DNA of 64,000 nt from Candidatus Fraserbacteria bacterium. Its GTDB lineage: Bacteria > Bipolaricaulota > Bipolaricaulia > RBG-16-55-9 > JAJCYT01. The stretch spans positions 241,587 through 305,586 of the forward strand of contig JAJCYT010000036.1 of NCBI GenBank assembly GCA_029262795.1, given 5' to 3'. The position numbers were made by a program, and so were the translations under genes. This document shows, in pieces, positions 25,116 through 33,499 of this stretch (position 1 is its first letter; each line of letters begins with the position of its first letter). The notes beneath the pieces were generated by a model. It did no database searches and was not told the DNA's origin. It saw only the letters and a program-made list of their open reading frames with translations.

Positions 25116-26036
25116 ATGAATGCATCCAATCAGACTGAGAAATTTGAACACTTGGTGCACCAGATTGACCCTCAAGCAAAACTCATCCGTCACTGGCCAT
25201 TGACCGGTGGCGTTTCCGCACAGACCACTGCGATCCAAATTCAATACGTAAATGGGCAAACTCAAAAAATGGTGGTTCGCCAGCACGGCCAAGCCGATCT
25301 AAGACACAATTCCAATATTGCTGAGGACGAATACCATCTGTTGCGCCAATTGAAAGAAGAAGGGCTAGCGGCTCCAGATGCTTATTATCATGATTCAGCA
25401 GAAGCTGTTTTTTCTGACCCTTGTGCGGTGATTGAATTCATTGATGGTGACACAGAATTTGCTCCTGCTGATCTGGACGATTACTTACATCAGTGCGCTA
25501 CCCATCTGGCAAAGATTCATCAGATAGACGCTAAAAAACTTGATCTGAGTTTCTTATCCACACAGTCAGAGAATCAGGCCAAAAAGGTTCAGGCTCAGCC
25601 TGAGAAACTCGATGAAACAATCAATGAAGGTCAGGTGCGCGAAGTGTTAAACGCAGCGTGGCCTTGGCCTCAGGTCAATGAAACTGTCTTGCTTCATGGT
25701 GACTACTGGCCTGGAAACCTTTTGTGGAAGGATGGCCAATTGGTTGGCGTGGTCGATTGGGAAGATGCACACTTGGGTGACCCATTGATTGATCTGGCGA
25801 TTAGTCGGGTCGAATTTGCTTTGTTCATGGGGGTAGAGGCCGTTGAGGCATTTACTCATCGCTATCAATCTCTGATGAAATTAGATATGAGCAATCTGAT
25901 GTATTGGGATTTGTTTGCGATATTGCGCTACCCGCATAAATTATCCGAATGGGCGGAAGATGAATTGACCGAAAAGAAATGGTGTGAAAGCCTCAACATA
26001 TTCATCGATAAAGCGTTAAAAAAATTGTCGATCTAG
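25116..26036 (+). CDS. Aminoglycoside phosphotransferase-like kinase
   Basis: A 306-residue APH/choline kinase-fold protein. The N-lobe strand pair is around TGGVSAQTTAIQI and KMVVRQHG (the Lys/Arg position of the ATP site). The C-lobe has the catalytic loop LLHGDYWPGNLLW and the Mg-binding GVVDWEDAHLGDP. This subgroup phosphorylates small alcohols, amino sugars or homoserine-like substrates; real antibiotic resistance is not implied. ATG 25116 is used, one codon after a GTG. No clear ribosome site is seen. It is convergent with the VOC gene, 8 bp away. Confidence 0.82.
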   Translation: MNASNQTEKFEHLVHQIDPQAKLIRHWPLTGGVSAQTTAIQIQYVNGQTQKMVVRQHGQADLRHNSNIAEDEYHLLRQLKEEGLAAPDAYYHDSAEAVFSDPCAVIEFIDGDTEFAPADLDDYLHQCATHLAKIHQIDAKKLDLSFLSTQSENQAKKVQAQPEKLDETINEGQVREVLNAAWPWPQVNETVLLHGDYWPGNLLWKDGQLVGVVDWEDAHLGDPLIDLAISRVEFALFMGVEAVEAFTHRYQSLMKLDMSNLMYWDLFAILRYPHKLSEWAEDELTEKKWCESLNIFIDKALKKLSI

Positions 26037-26044
26037 ATTCAGCT

Positions 26045-26428
26045 TTACGGGCAGTTTTTGTCCACGACCCAAAATGGATTGCCTTCAGGGTCATTGAATC
26101 CACCGAACCAGAATTGCCCTTTTTTGTCAAAAGAAGGCCCAAGTGAGACGCTTCCTCCATGCGATTCAATGTGCATAAAAAAGGCTTTTACATCTTCAAC
26201 GGCAAACTGAATCCGAACACTGTTTGAGTCTTTTTCTGTGGCGTTGATGCCCATTTCGCTGGCGCTGGCAATGCCGAGGTTGATGCCATGATCATTGATA
26301 AAATGCGTGTAGTGATAATCATCCGAAGCTTCTGACTTCACATTTAAGTTGAGCACATCACGATACCAAGCCACCATCGTGTCGTAATCTTCAGCAAAAA
26401 TGACGGACTCTCTGGGCAAAATTTGCAT
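26045..26428 (-). CDS. VOC family (glyoxalase/bleomycin-resistance fold) protein
   Basis: A 127-residue vicinal oxygen chelate protein made of two beta-alpha-beta-beta-beta repeats. ESVIFAEDYDTMVAWYRDVLN opens repeat one, VRIQFAVEDVKAFFMHIESHGG opens repeat two, and FNDPEGNPFWVV is the closing metal-side strand with a Glu. Members include lyases, dioxygenases and drug-binding proteins, so the function is open. The start ATG 26428 is preceded by GAGGAGACC. Confidence 0.85.
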   Translation of the reverse strand: MQILPRESVIFAEDYDTMVAWYRDVLNLNVKSEASDDYHYTHFINDHGINLGIASASEMGINATEKDSNSVRIQFAVEDVKAFFMHIESHGGSVSLGPSFDKKGQFWFGGFNDPEGNPFWVVDKNCP

Positions 26429-26531
26429 ATGGTCTCCTCATTGGATTTAGTGTTTTAATTATACACCATAGTTTAAAAATATTATATGCAGAGAAATTCC
26501 TGTTTCAATGGTAAAGTGGGGTGAGGTTTTA

Positions 26532-28202
26532 ATGGGAGCTTTCATGTACAGGCATTATTTTAGACACTTACTTTGGCTTATCCCTTTAGGTTTTCTGTTA
26601 TTGATGTTGGGGATGCCATTGCTGTCCATCCTGCGTGAAGCTTTTTGGGATAAGGGGAACTGGACGTGGGAACCATTTGAGATTGTGCTGGAAAATGCAT
26701 TCCTGTTTAAAATTCTCAGGCTGACGTTTTATCAAGCGACTTTGAGCGCTTTGGCGAGCATAGTGATTGGCGTGTTTTGGGCATCGGTGATGGCACGCTA
26801 TGAGTTTCCGTTTAAGCGAACGTTGCAGTCGCTGACGATCATTCCGTTTGTATTGCCTGCTGTGACAGTCGCATTGGGATTTATATTGATGTTCGGACGC
26901 CAGGGTTTTTTAAATACAGCGCTACAATCTCTTTTTGGTTTGAGTGATCCGCCGGTTCAAATTTTGTTTTCACTGCCTGCCATTGTTTTAGCCCATGCTT
27001 TTTACAATGCGCCGATTGTGGCTCGGTTGACCCATGCGGCCTGGGAACGGCTTGATCCTGGATATGAAGAAAGTGCGAATTCACTTGGTGCAAATGGTTT
27101 CAAAACTTTTTTCTCGGTGACGCTGCCCCTGTTGTTGCCATCAATCATCACAGGTGGGCTGTTGGCATTTATCTATTCATTCTTGAGCTTTCCAATTGTG
27201 TTAACGTTAGGGGGCGCTCAGTTCACCACGCTGGAAGTGGCCATCTATACAGAGTTTAAGCAACGAAATTTTGACATCGGCGCGGCTTTGGCATTTACGC
27301 AAATCGTCATGTTGTTGGGTTTCACCGCCACGTATCTGTGGTTGGAACGTCGCTTTGCCTTTCGCACGTTGCAACAAATCGCACGGCCTGCCCGTCACTT
27401 GTTCAAATCGTTTTCGGTGAAACGAATCTTGCTTTGGGTGGCGTTATTGATCACGGGTGCATTCTTTGCGGGTCCATTGCTGAGTGTGCTGTGGATGTCG
27501 CTGCAAAGCAATGAAGGCGGTTGGAGTTTGGCCGCTTACGGAAAATTATTTAGTGATCAATACGAATCCATCCTGGACGGTTCTCCATTAAGCATGATTG
27601 CCAACAGCTTCAAGTTTGGGATAGGCACAGTAGTCCTAACGCTGTTGTTTGGATTGCCTTTGGCTTGGAGTATCGTTCGGCAAAAGCTGAATTGGTTGAA
27701 CACCGTTGCGATGTTGCCGCTGGCAATTTCCTCAATTGCTTTGGGGCTTGGATTGTTGCGATCAGCCAATCAACCACCACTGATTTGGGTGGATCGAGAC
27801 GTGATCATCATCTTAGCCCACACGTTGCTGGCATTGCCATTTGTGATTCGTTCACTGGTGCCTGGGTTTCGCAACTTTGATGTGTCCTTGACCGAGGCTG
27901 CAAGCTCGCTGGGGGCCTCCACCTGGCAGGCTTTTCGGTTGATTGAACTGCCATTGTTAAAACGATCTGTGCTGGTTGGCGCAGCATTTGCGTTTGCGAT
28001 TTCGATTGCCGAGATCAGCGCAACGCTGGTGTTGTCCAAATCAGGCTTTATGACGCTCACCGTAGCAGTCTATCGCGTGGTGTTGCAACGGACCCCTGGC
28101 ATCGAATTTTTGGTCAATGCCAGCGCCATGAGCGTGGTGTTGATGGTCATCACCGGACTGGCTTTCTGGTTGATCGAACGCAGCGGCGAACGTGTGATTT
28201 AA
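26532..28202 (+). CDS. ABC transporter permease, two fused BPD domains (iron/thiamine type)
   Basis: About 556 residues with roughly 12 membrane helices in two homologous halves. Each half ends in the binding-protein-dependent permease EAA loop: YEESANSLGANGFKTFFSVTLPLL, and in the second half TEAASSLGASTWQAFRLIELPLL. This architecture is that of ThiP, FbpB and AfuB. No binding protein or ATPase gene is adjacent, so it is an orphan here. The complete iron system at 33.5-37.3 kb encodes a related fused permease. Starts at 26532 or 26544 are both supported by GAGG-like sites. Confidence 0.85.
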   Translation: MGAFMYRHYFRHLLWLIPLGFLLLMLGMPLLSILREAFWDKGNWTWEPFEIVLENAFLFKILRLTFYQATLSALASIVIGVFWASVMARYEFPFKRTLQSLTIIPFVLPAVTVALGFILMFGRQGFLNTALQSLFGLSDPPVQILFSLPAIVLAHAFYNAPIVARLTHAAWERLDPGYEESANSLGANGFKTFFSVTLPLLLPSIITGGLLAFIYSFLSFPIVLTLGGAQFTTLEVAIYTEFKQRNFDIGAALAFTQIVMLLGFTATYLWLERRFAFRTLQQIARPARHLFKSFSVKRILLWVALLITGAFFAGPLLSVLWMSLQSNEGGWSLAAYGKLFSDQYESILDGSPLSMIANSFKFGIGTVVLTLLFGLPLAWSIVRQKLNWLNTVAMLPLAISSIALGLGLLRSANQPPLIWVDRDVIIILAHTLLALPFVIRSLVPGFRNFDVSLTEAASSLGASTWQAFRLIELPLLKRSVLVGAAFAFAISIAEISATLVLSKSGFMTLTVAVYRVVLQRTPGIEFLVNASAMSVVLMVITGLAFWLIERSGERVI

Positions 28203-28230
28203 AGGCAGATTTTAAGAGTGAAATAATGGG

Positions 28231-28361
28231 TAAAGGCTCTCACCCTCCAGCCCCTTAACATTAGAGGCCTATCTGCTAAAAAAGCAGGACAATATGATAG
28301 ATAAAGACTCAAATCCCCCAACCCCCTTAAGTCATTAAGGGGGCTACGATTAGACTGTAGG
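28231..28361 (-). repeat. Dispersed palindromic repeat, copy B plus a partial copy
   Basis: The reverse strand of 28303-28361 reads CAGTCTAATCGTAGCCCCCTT, a short loop, then AAGGGGGTTGGGGGATTTGA. It is the cleanest copy, with an 8-bp GC-rich stem. A second, degraded right half (AAGGGGCTGGAGGGTGAGAG) lies at 28231-28256 in the same orientation. Together they fill most of the gap after the permease gene. Confidence 0.75.
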
Positions 28362-28400
28362 CGTTGGTTCTAAATCGCGATTTGGTTGTCTTTGCTTCGC

Positions 28401-29369
28401 TTAAAACGGGGGGGCAACAATCACTGTTTCACTGACACTCACATCGTTGGCGCGAAAAGTGATAGTAAATTCCCCTGCGCGTGGGAAGGTGACTTCGTAA
28501 AACAATGGGAGACTGGTTTCACCCAAAATGGTTTGTGTGAACCGTCGCGTGTCTGAATAATTTTCGCCCACAATTTCCAGACTGATATTGGCAAAGCCTT
28601 CATCAAAGCTCGTGTTTTGCAGTGTGGCAGATATCGATACAGGCTGGCGAATAAAGATGAATTCAGGAATGGTTACATCCGCAAACTGAAGCTGAATATG
28701 ACTGTTCACCGGCTCAAGCAAAAACGGTGCAAAATCAACCCGTCCACGAATTCGATCACCGCGACCGTTGGGATTGTCTTCAGCTTCCGGCCCACTCACA
28801 CTGCCCCACCAGTTGTCGTGGGCACGGACGGTTTGCAGGTTGAACGGGGCCAGCAGGCCGTAAGAGCGGTTTCGGGAAATGTCATTGTTGATAATTTCAA
28901 TGTCGCGCACACGCGATCCACTGGACACCTGAATCCCCACGCGGTTGCCGCGAATGATGTTGTCACGAATCACCACATGGCTGGTTTGTTCCACCCGAAT
29001 GCCAACCGAAGCATCTTCAAGTCGCAAGCCTTCTATCGTCAAATTGTTGGCATTGATGGTCAGCAAAGTGTCGCTGCCAGTCAATGTGGCACCGTTGCCG
29101 ATGATGGTTAAGCCATCCACGTTGATGTTGAGTGATTCGCCATTTAAATTGAAATCTTCTTCGGCAAGGAACAATACATCGCCAGGAGAGACTGAAACAT
29201 CAGCACCAAATGTGCCACCTGATAAAGCCTGCTTCAGTGTTGACATGGAATTGATGTGAAACGTTTGCGGGCCTTGTTGAGCCATTTCCTCAACAAAGGA
29301 AGCGCAGCCCATCAGTAAAACACTCAGTAACAGCATCAATCCGCCAAATCCAGATTTACGGTGGCTCAT
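28401..29369 (-). CDS. Lipoprotein with right-handed parallel beta-helix repeats
   Basis: About 322 residues. The signal ends in the lipobox LLMGC, so it should be lipid-anchored. Residues 60-205 show successive beta-helix coils with N/G-rich turns (INVDGLTIIGNGATL, NNLTIEGLRLEDASVGIRVE, HVVIRDNIIRGNRVGIQV, IEIINNDISRNRSYGL). The W-containing NWWGSVSGPE is common in such pectate-lyase-like proteins. The C-terminal 100 residues look like an Ig-like strand domain. Likely polysaccharide-binding or lyase. ATG 29369 follows AAGGAGTGTTTG. Divergent from the cyclase gene. Confidence 0.78.
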   Translation of the reverse strand: MSHRKSGFGGLMLLLSVLLMGCASFVEEMAQQGPQTFHINSMSTLKQALSGGTFGADVSVSPGDVLFLAEEDFNLNGESLNINVDGLTIIGNGATLTGSDTLLTINANNLTIEGLRLEDASVGIRVEQTSHVVIRDNIIRGNRVGIQVSSGSRVRDIEIINNDISRNRSYGLLAPFNLQTVRAHDNWWGSVSGPEAEDNPNGRGDRIRGRVDFAPFLLEPVNSHIQLQFADVTIPEFIFIRQPVSISATLQNTSFDEGFANISLEIVGENYSDTRRFTQTILGETSLPLFYEVTFPRAGEFTITFRANDVSVSETVIVAPPF

Positions 29370-29461
29370 CAAACACTCCTTGCTGGGGTTGCTTGTTGTT
29401 ATTATACAGAAGGTTTTACATCACATCGTGAGGCAGCTAACAAACCTGGGAGGTTTTCAAA

Positions 29462-30082
29462 TTGACCATTTACGACATCACGCGCCCCATCACGCCGCAA
29501 CTGGCAGGTTGGCCTGGAGACACTCGATATTCAGCCAGTGAGGTGATGCGGATTCAAGATGGCGACTCTGTAAACCTGTCCACACTGACACTGAGCGCTC
29601 ATCTGGGCACGCATTTAGATGCGCCCTATCACTTCATGGCCGATGGCCCAAAGATGAACGAAGTCGATTTGAATGCCTACATCGGCCCGGCCACGGTCGT
29701 GGATTTTTTAGATGTCGATCGCGAATTAACGCCTGAACATCTCGATCGTATTGACTTGACCAAGGTTGAGCGGTTGTTGATTCATACAAAATACAGCAGC
29801 ATTCTCGATGATCAATGGCATTCAGATTTTGTTTGTCCCACCCCAGATGCGGCTCAACTGCTGGTTGATCATGGCATCAAACTGTTTGGCACAGATTCTC
29901 CTTCAGTCGATGCAGAAAGCGATAAAACATTGCAGGCTCACAAAACATTTGGGCGAGGCAATGTCTACATTCTCGAAGGGCTGCAACTGACCGATGTGCC
30001 GGCTGGTGAGTATGAGTTGATTGCCCTGCCGCTTAAGCTGGATGGGGATGGTTCTCCTGTTCGTGCCGTTTTACGAGGCTAA
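29462..30082 (+). CDS. Cyclase/arylformamidase family metal hydrolase
   Basis: A 206-residue member of the cyclase family that includes kynurenine formamidase KynB. The metal site is the HxGTHxDAPxH motif (SAHLGTHLDAPYHF), with the N-terminal DITRPITPQLAGWPGD and the later GTDSPSVD matching KynB closely. KynB hydrolyses N-formylkynurenine in tryptophan breakdown. No other kyn genes are in the window, so a generic cyclase call is safer. The start is TTG, with GGGAGG seven bases upstream and no better ATG. Confidence 0.85.
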   Translation: MTIYDITRPITPQLAGWPGDTRYSASEVMRIQDGDSVNLSTLTLSAHLGTHLDAPYHFMADGPKMNEVDLNAYIGPATVVDFLDVDRELTPEHLDRIDLTKVERLLIHTKYSSILDDQWHSDFVCPTPDAAQLLVDHGIKLFGTDSPSVDAESDKTLQAHKTFGRGNVYILEGLQLTDVPAGEYELIALPLKLDGDGSPVRAVLRG

Positions 30083-30085
30083 CGA

Positions 30086-31198
30086 TCACAGGATCACCTC
30101 AAGCACGGATTCAATCAATGTGTCTGCATCGCCGAAATCCAGGTTGACCAGCGCGGTGACAATGATGTCTTCCTCAGGCAAGTACCACATAATCGATGTG
30201 TAGCCGAGGATTGAACCAGTGTGTCCGAAGCTGTTGCCAAATGAAGTGAATTCACTGGAAATGCCCAAACCATATTCGCCGACAGGATGAAAGTTAAGCA
30301 TCTCCTGCAAGGTGGCGTCAGACACCAATCCGCCACGGAACAAACCATTTGCGAATCGGGCCAAATCTGCTGCCGTGGAAAGAATACCGCCATCGGCCAA
30401 GCCATTACCGGTGTTGATATCGGTGACATCTTCAACGCGACGGCCAGCGGATTCATAACCGCGCACGATATTGCCAGGGAAGTTTTCCTTCGTTTCCAGA
30501 TAAGTGTTGTTCAGTCCCAATGGCTGATAGATATTGGATCTCAGTTCGCTGGCCAGGCTGTTGCCCGTGGCGGCTTCAACAATGAGACCGAGCAGAATGT
30601 AATTGGTATTGGAATATTCCCACTGGCCAGATGCGCCTGGTGAAAAATAGGGATCGCCGTCCACAAAATTGAGCACATCTTCATCGTCCCAAACTCGAGT
30701 GGGGGTGCGCTCGATTGCATCGAAAAAAGCATTGCTTTCCAGATAATCATAAATGCCACTGGTATGACTTAGCAGTTGGCGAATTGTAATTTGATCTGCA
30801 AATTCAATGTTGTTTAACAATGCACTTGGAAGCCAGTCGATAAGCGTGTCTTCCAAACGCAACGTGTTGTTTTCAACCAGCTGCATGACCACTGTAGCCA
30901 CAAATGTTTTGGTCACGCTGGCGATACGGAACACACTGTCTGGCTGCATCGAGGTGCGTTGATCCAAATCGGCAATGCCGCTGGCCCCCACCCACATCGA
31001 TTGATCCGGCAGCATCACCGCGACGGTGGCGCCTGGGTTGTCCGTCTGTCGAAGCGCTCGATCCAGTGCGGATTGTAATTCTGAGGCCAGGTTAGAATTG
31101 ACCGATGAAGTGGTTTGAACAGAAAGCGTGGACATGCAGGCAGTGGTTAACAGCAACGTAAAAACAATCAGCGACAGCAACCAACGAAATCGAATCAT
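30086..31198 (-). CDS. Serine hydrolase, class C beta-lactamase family (lipoprotein)
   Basis: About 370 residues. A signal with lipobox LLTTAC precedes a beta-lactamase/penicillin-binding-like fold: SxxK in IASVTKTF (catalytic Ser and Lys), YxN in YSNTNY, and an HTG triad in FGHTGSILG in place of KTG. HTG is usual in the DD-peptidase/esterase branch (EstB, AmpH, LACTB-like), so peptidase or esterase activity is more likely than antibiotic resistance. ATG 31198 is chosen because TTGGAGG precedes it; an earlier ATG lies four codons upstream. It converges with the cyclase gene, 3 bp apart. Confidence 0.88.
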   Translation of the reverse strand: MIRFRWLLSLIVFTLLLTTACMSTLSVQTTSSVNSNLASELQSALDRALRQTDNPGATVAVMLPDQSMWVGASGIADLDQRTSMQPDSVFRIASVTKTFVATVVMQLVENNTLRLEDTLIDWLPSALLNNIEFADQITIRQLLSHTSGIYDYLESNAFFDAIERTPTRVWDDEDVLNFVDGDPYFSPGASGQWEYSNTNYILLGLIVEAATGNSLASELRSNIYQPLGLNNTYLETKENFPGNIVRGYESAGRRVEDVTDINTGNGLADGGILSTAADLARFANGLFRGGLVSDATLQEMLNFHPVGEYGLGISSEFTSFGNSFGHTGSILGYTSIMWYLPEEDIIVTALVNLDFGDADTLIESVLEVIL

Positions 31199-31410
31199 AA
31201 CATCCTCCAATAATTCTATAAATGCCTACATCCAGCATAAAGTCTGTTGGCTTTAAATACATCGGACTGTCGGTGGAGGTTTGGCTCAGACGTTCGGCTG
31301 AGTGGTTTAATCATGACAAGTCACCATCTTTATGACGTTTGACAAAAAGTCGAGCCAGCGTCATGCTAAACAACTCATATAAAAAATACATCAATTCATC
31401 AAGGAGTCGC

Positions 31411-32376
31411 ATGGAATATCGAAGAATGGGGCGAACCGGGCTCAAGGTGTCTCCCTTATGCATGGGCAGCATGAACTTTGGTTGGACGGCGGGCGAAGAT
31501 GTTGCGTATGAGGTGTTTTCTGCCGCCGCCGATGCAGGCATCAATTTTATCGACACGGCTGATGTTTATTCCCGTTGGGCCGATGACAACCCTGGCGGCG
31601 TGGCCGAAGAATATATTGGCAATTGGCTGCAAAAACAGACACGCTCCAAGTTTGTGATTGCCACCAAAGCACGAGGTCAAATGGGCGATGGTCCCAATGA
31701 CGTTGGCTTGTCGCGCGCCCATATCCTCGATGCAGTCGAAGACAGTTTGCGCCGTTTGAAGACAGACTACATCGATTTGTATCAGGTTCACGCGCCCGAT
31801 GAAGACACACCACTTGAAGAAACCATGTGTGTGCTGAACGATCTGGTTCGCAGTGGCAAGGTGCGCTACATCGGTGCATCCAACTTCGAGGCATGGCGAC
31901 TGTGTAAGAGTCTGTGGATCAGCGATGTGAACAACTGGGCACGCTTTGATTGCTTGCAGCCACACTACAGCTTGGTTGTCCGTGCTGGCTACGAGCGAGA
32001 ATTAATGCGTCTGTGTAAAGAGGAAGGCGTGGGTGTGATTCCCTGGAGTCCGTTGGCTGGCGGTTTTCTCACTGGTAAATATCGCCGAGATCAGGCATTG
32101 CCCGAAGGTTCGCGCGCGCATGATAGCCCACGACTTCAGGCTTACTTCACCGATAAGAATTTTGATGTGATTGACAAACTGGAAGAAATTGCCAACGCAC
32201 AAAACAAAACCATCGCACAGGTGGCGTTGGCCTGGCAATTGAGCAATGACACCGTGACCAGCCCCATTATCGGTGCCAACAATGTGGACCAACTCAACGA
32301 CAACTTGGGTTGCCTGGAAGTTAAACTTAGCGATGCTGATGTCGAGGCATTGAATGAATTAACCGCTTGGGAATAA
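31411..32376 (+). CDS. Aldo/keto reductase
   Basis: A 321-residue (beta/alpha)8 NADPH-dependent reductase. It shows the N-terminal RRMGRTGLKVSPLCMGSMNFG, the catalytic Asp-Tyr in FIDTADVYSRW, the catalytic Lys in VIATKARGQ, His in DLYQVHAPDEDT, and the cofactor-binding SPIIGANNVDQLNDNL. This is the YhdN/AKR11-13 subgroup acting on aldehydes and ketones. ATG 31411 has AAGGAG upstream; the in-frame extension before it has no such site. A strong terminator follows. Confidence 0.92.
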   Translation: MEYRRMGRTGLKVSPLCMGSMNFGWTAGEDVAYEVFSAAADAGINFIDTADVYSRWADDNPGGVAEEYIGNWLQKQTRSKFVIATKARGQMGDGPNDVGLSRAHILDAVEDSLRRLKTDYIDLYQVHAPDEDTPLEETMCVLNDLVRSGKVRYIGASNFEAWRLCKSLWISDVNNWARFDCLQPHYSLVVRAGYERELMRLCKEEGVGVIPWSPLAGGFLTGKYRRDQALPEGSRAHDSPRLQAYFTDKNFDVIDKLEEIANAQNKTIAQVALAWQLSNDTVTSPIIGANNVDQLNDNLGCLEVKLSDADVEALNELTAWE

Positions 32377-32382
32377 ATAAAA

Positions 32383-32411
32383 AAGCGGCTTGTCAAGATG
32401 ACAAGCCGCTT
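32383..32411. terminator. Bidirectional intrinsic terminator
   Basis: AAGCGGCTTGTCA and its exact complement flank a 3-nt loop. It has A-rich and T-rich flanks on both sides and lies between convergent genes ending at 32376 and 32444. Confidence 0.85.
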
Positions 32412-32443
32412 TCTGTTTCACTTTTGATAGAAAATTTTAAAAA

Positions 32444-33220
32444 CTATTCAGTCTCTTCTTCAGTTTCGCAAACCACTTCTTGACCTACAGATAAATAATT
32501 TCGATTGCGTTCCTGTTCAGCCACCCACACAAGGTATTCGGTGTAATATACTTGAGCCAATGCAGGGCCGGCCTCTTCAACGGCTTCGGTAATAAAACTG
32601 CCGATAACGAGTTGAATCAGGTCAATCTTGTATTCATCAAACACTTTTTCCTCATGACTGGGGTCTTGAGGTTTGCCAAACGTGCGAACTTCGTAGAGTG
32701 AATTAAACGGTTTGGCAATGTCAAAAAGGACGTTGTTAAACACTTCATCCGCCAAATATTCCGTGCCCAAAGCGATACGGTTGGTCAGGCGGCGAACAAT
32801 TTCGCGGGCGGCAGCTCGTTTCAGTTCAGAAGAACCTGCAAACACAAGACGGTCCAGCTCCGCCTCTGTCAACGCGGCAATGTTTGTCCCCTGAACGGGC
32901 GCAGGCGCATCCTGAGCAGAGATGCAAACGCCAATCACGTCACCGGTTTTGGCCTCGTTGATGGCCTGGGTGAGTTCATTAATGGGCACACCTTCCGCGC
33001 GCTTGGAGTTCAAAAAACTGTCCAGATCACTCAAGGTAGCGCCTTCAAACATCAAAGCGGCAACCAAGGCCCTGGCGTTGGCCAGTCGAAATCCTTCAGG
33101 GCTGGATATGGTGGCATCGCGGGTGAGACGTTCGATGCTTTTTTCATCCGCCCACATCATGGTGGGGCTACTCAACAATACAATTAAAGCAATCGTAAGA
33201 ATCTTCCAAATATGTTTCAT
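32444..33220 (-). CDS. Secreted hypothetical protein, about 258 aa
   Basis: A signal peptide (IWKILTIALIVLLSSPTMMWA) is followed by an almost wholly helical mature protein with no motif I recognise. Features are an internal stretch LTEAELDRLVFAGSSELKRAAAREIVRR resembling HEAT-like helices, Cys in VIGVCIS and in the acidic tail VVCETEEETE that could pair, and no catalytic signature. ATG 33220 has the better spacing to GAGAGG than ATG 33223. It is divergent from the iron transporter operon; the Fur-like palindrome lies about 100 bp before its start, so iron control of this gene is possible. Confidence 0.65.
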   Translation of the reverse strand: MKHIWKILTIALIVLLSSPTMMWADEKSIERLTRDATISSPEGFRLANARALVAALMFEGATLSDLDSFLNSKRAEGVPINELTQAINEAKTGDVIGVCISAQDAPAPVQGTNIAALTEAELDRLVFAGSSELKRAAAREIVRRLTNRIALGTEYLADEVFNNVLFDIAKPFNSLYEVRTFGKPQDPSHEEKVFDEYKIDLIQLVIGSFITEAVEEAGPALAQVYYTEYLVWVAEQERNRNYLSVGQEVVCETEEETE

Positions 33221-33320
33221 CATACCTCTCTTGAACCCGATGCCTAAATTATAGCGGTTTCAGTTAGGCATCTACAAGAGACACATTTGGTTGGCTCAAG
33301 AAATGCCAGCCAAGTTGAAA

Positions 33321-33359
33321 ATAAGAATCGTTATCATCTTAGATAGTAACTATTCTTAT
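33321..33359. promoter_or_regulatory. 39-bp Fur-like palindromic operator
   Basis: Two 19-nt arms (left begins ATAAGAATCGTTATC, right ends ATTCTTAT) are complementary at 16 of 19 positions around a central T. The reverse strand of the left arm, TGATAACGATTCTTA, resembles the Fur consensus TGATAATNATTATCA. It lies 13 bp upstream of the -35 of the iron ABC promoter. Confidence 0.65.
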
Positions 33360-33372
33360 GTATGCAAATATG

Positions 33373-33401
33373 TTGACAAAGTCGGACTAATCCAGTATGT
33401 T
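33373..33401 (+). promoter_or_regulatory. Promoter of the iron ABC operon
   Basis: TTGACA (33373-33378), a 17-bp spacer and TATGTT (33396-33401), giving a leader of roughly 90 nt before the binding-protein ATG. Confidence 0.7.
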
Positions 33402-33499
33402 TTTAGGCGGTCGTGGTTAAACAAAAAATATAGAGATTTTACCCTGGATTAACCCCATCTATCGTGGGTAAAGTCCAAGTAAGTTCAAATGGGAGTGTT

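Noticed and set aside
30086..31198. Antibiotic-resistance class C beta-lactamase
   Set aside because: It has HTG in place of KTG and a lipoprotein signal, which fits the DD-peptidase/esterase branch better.
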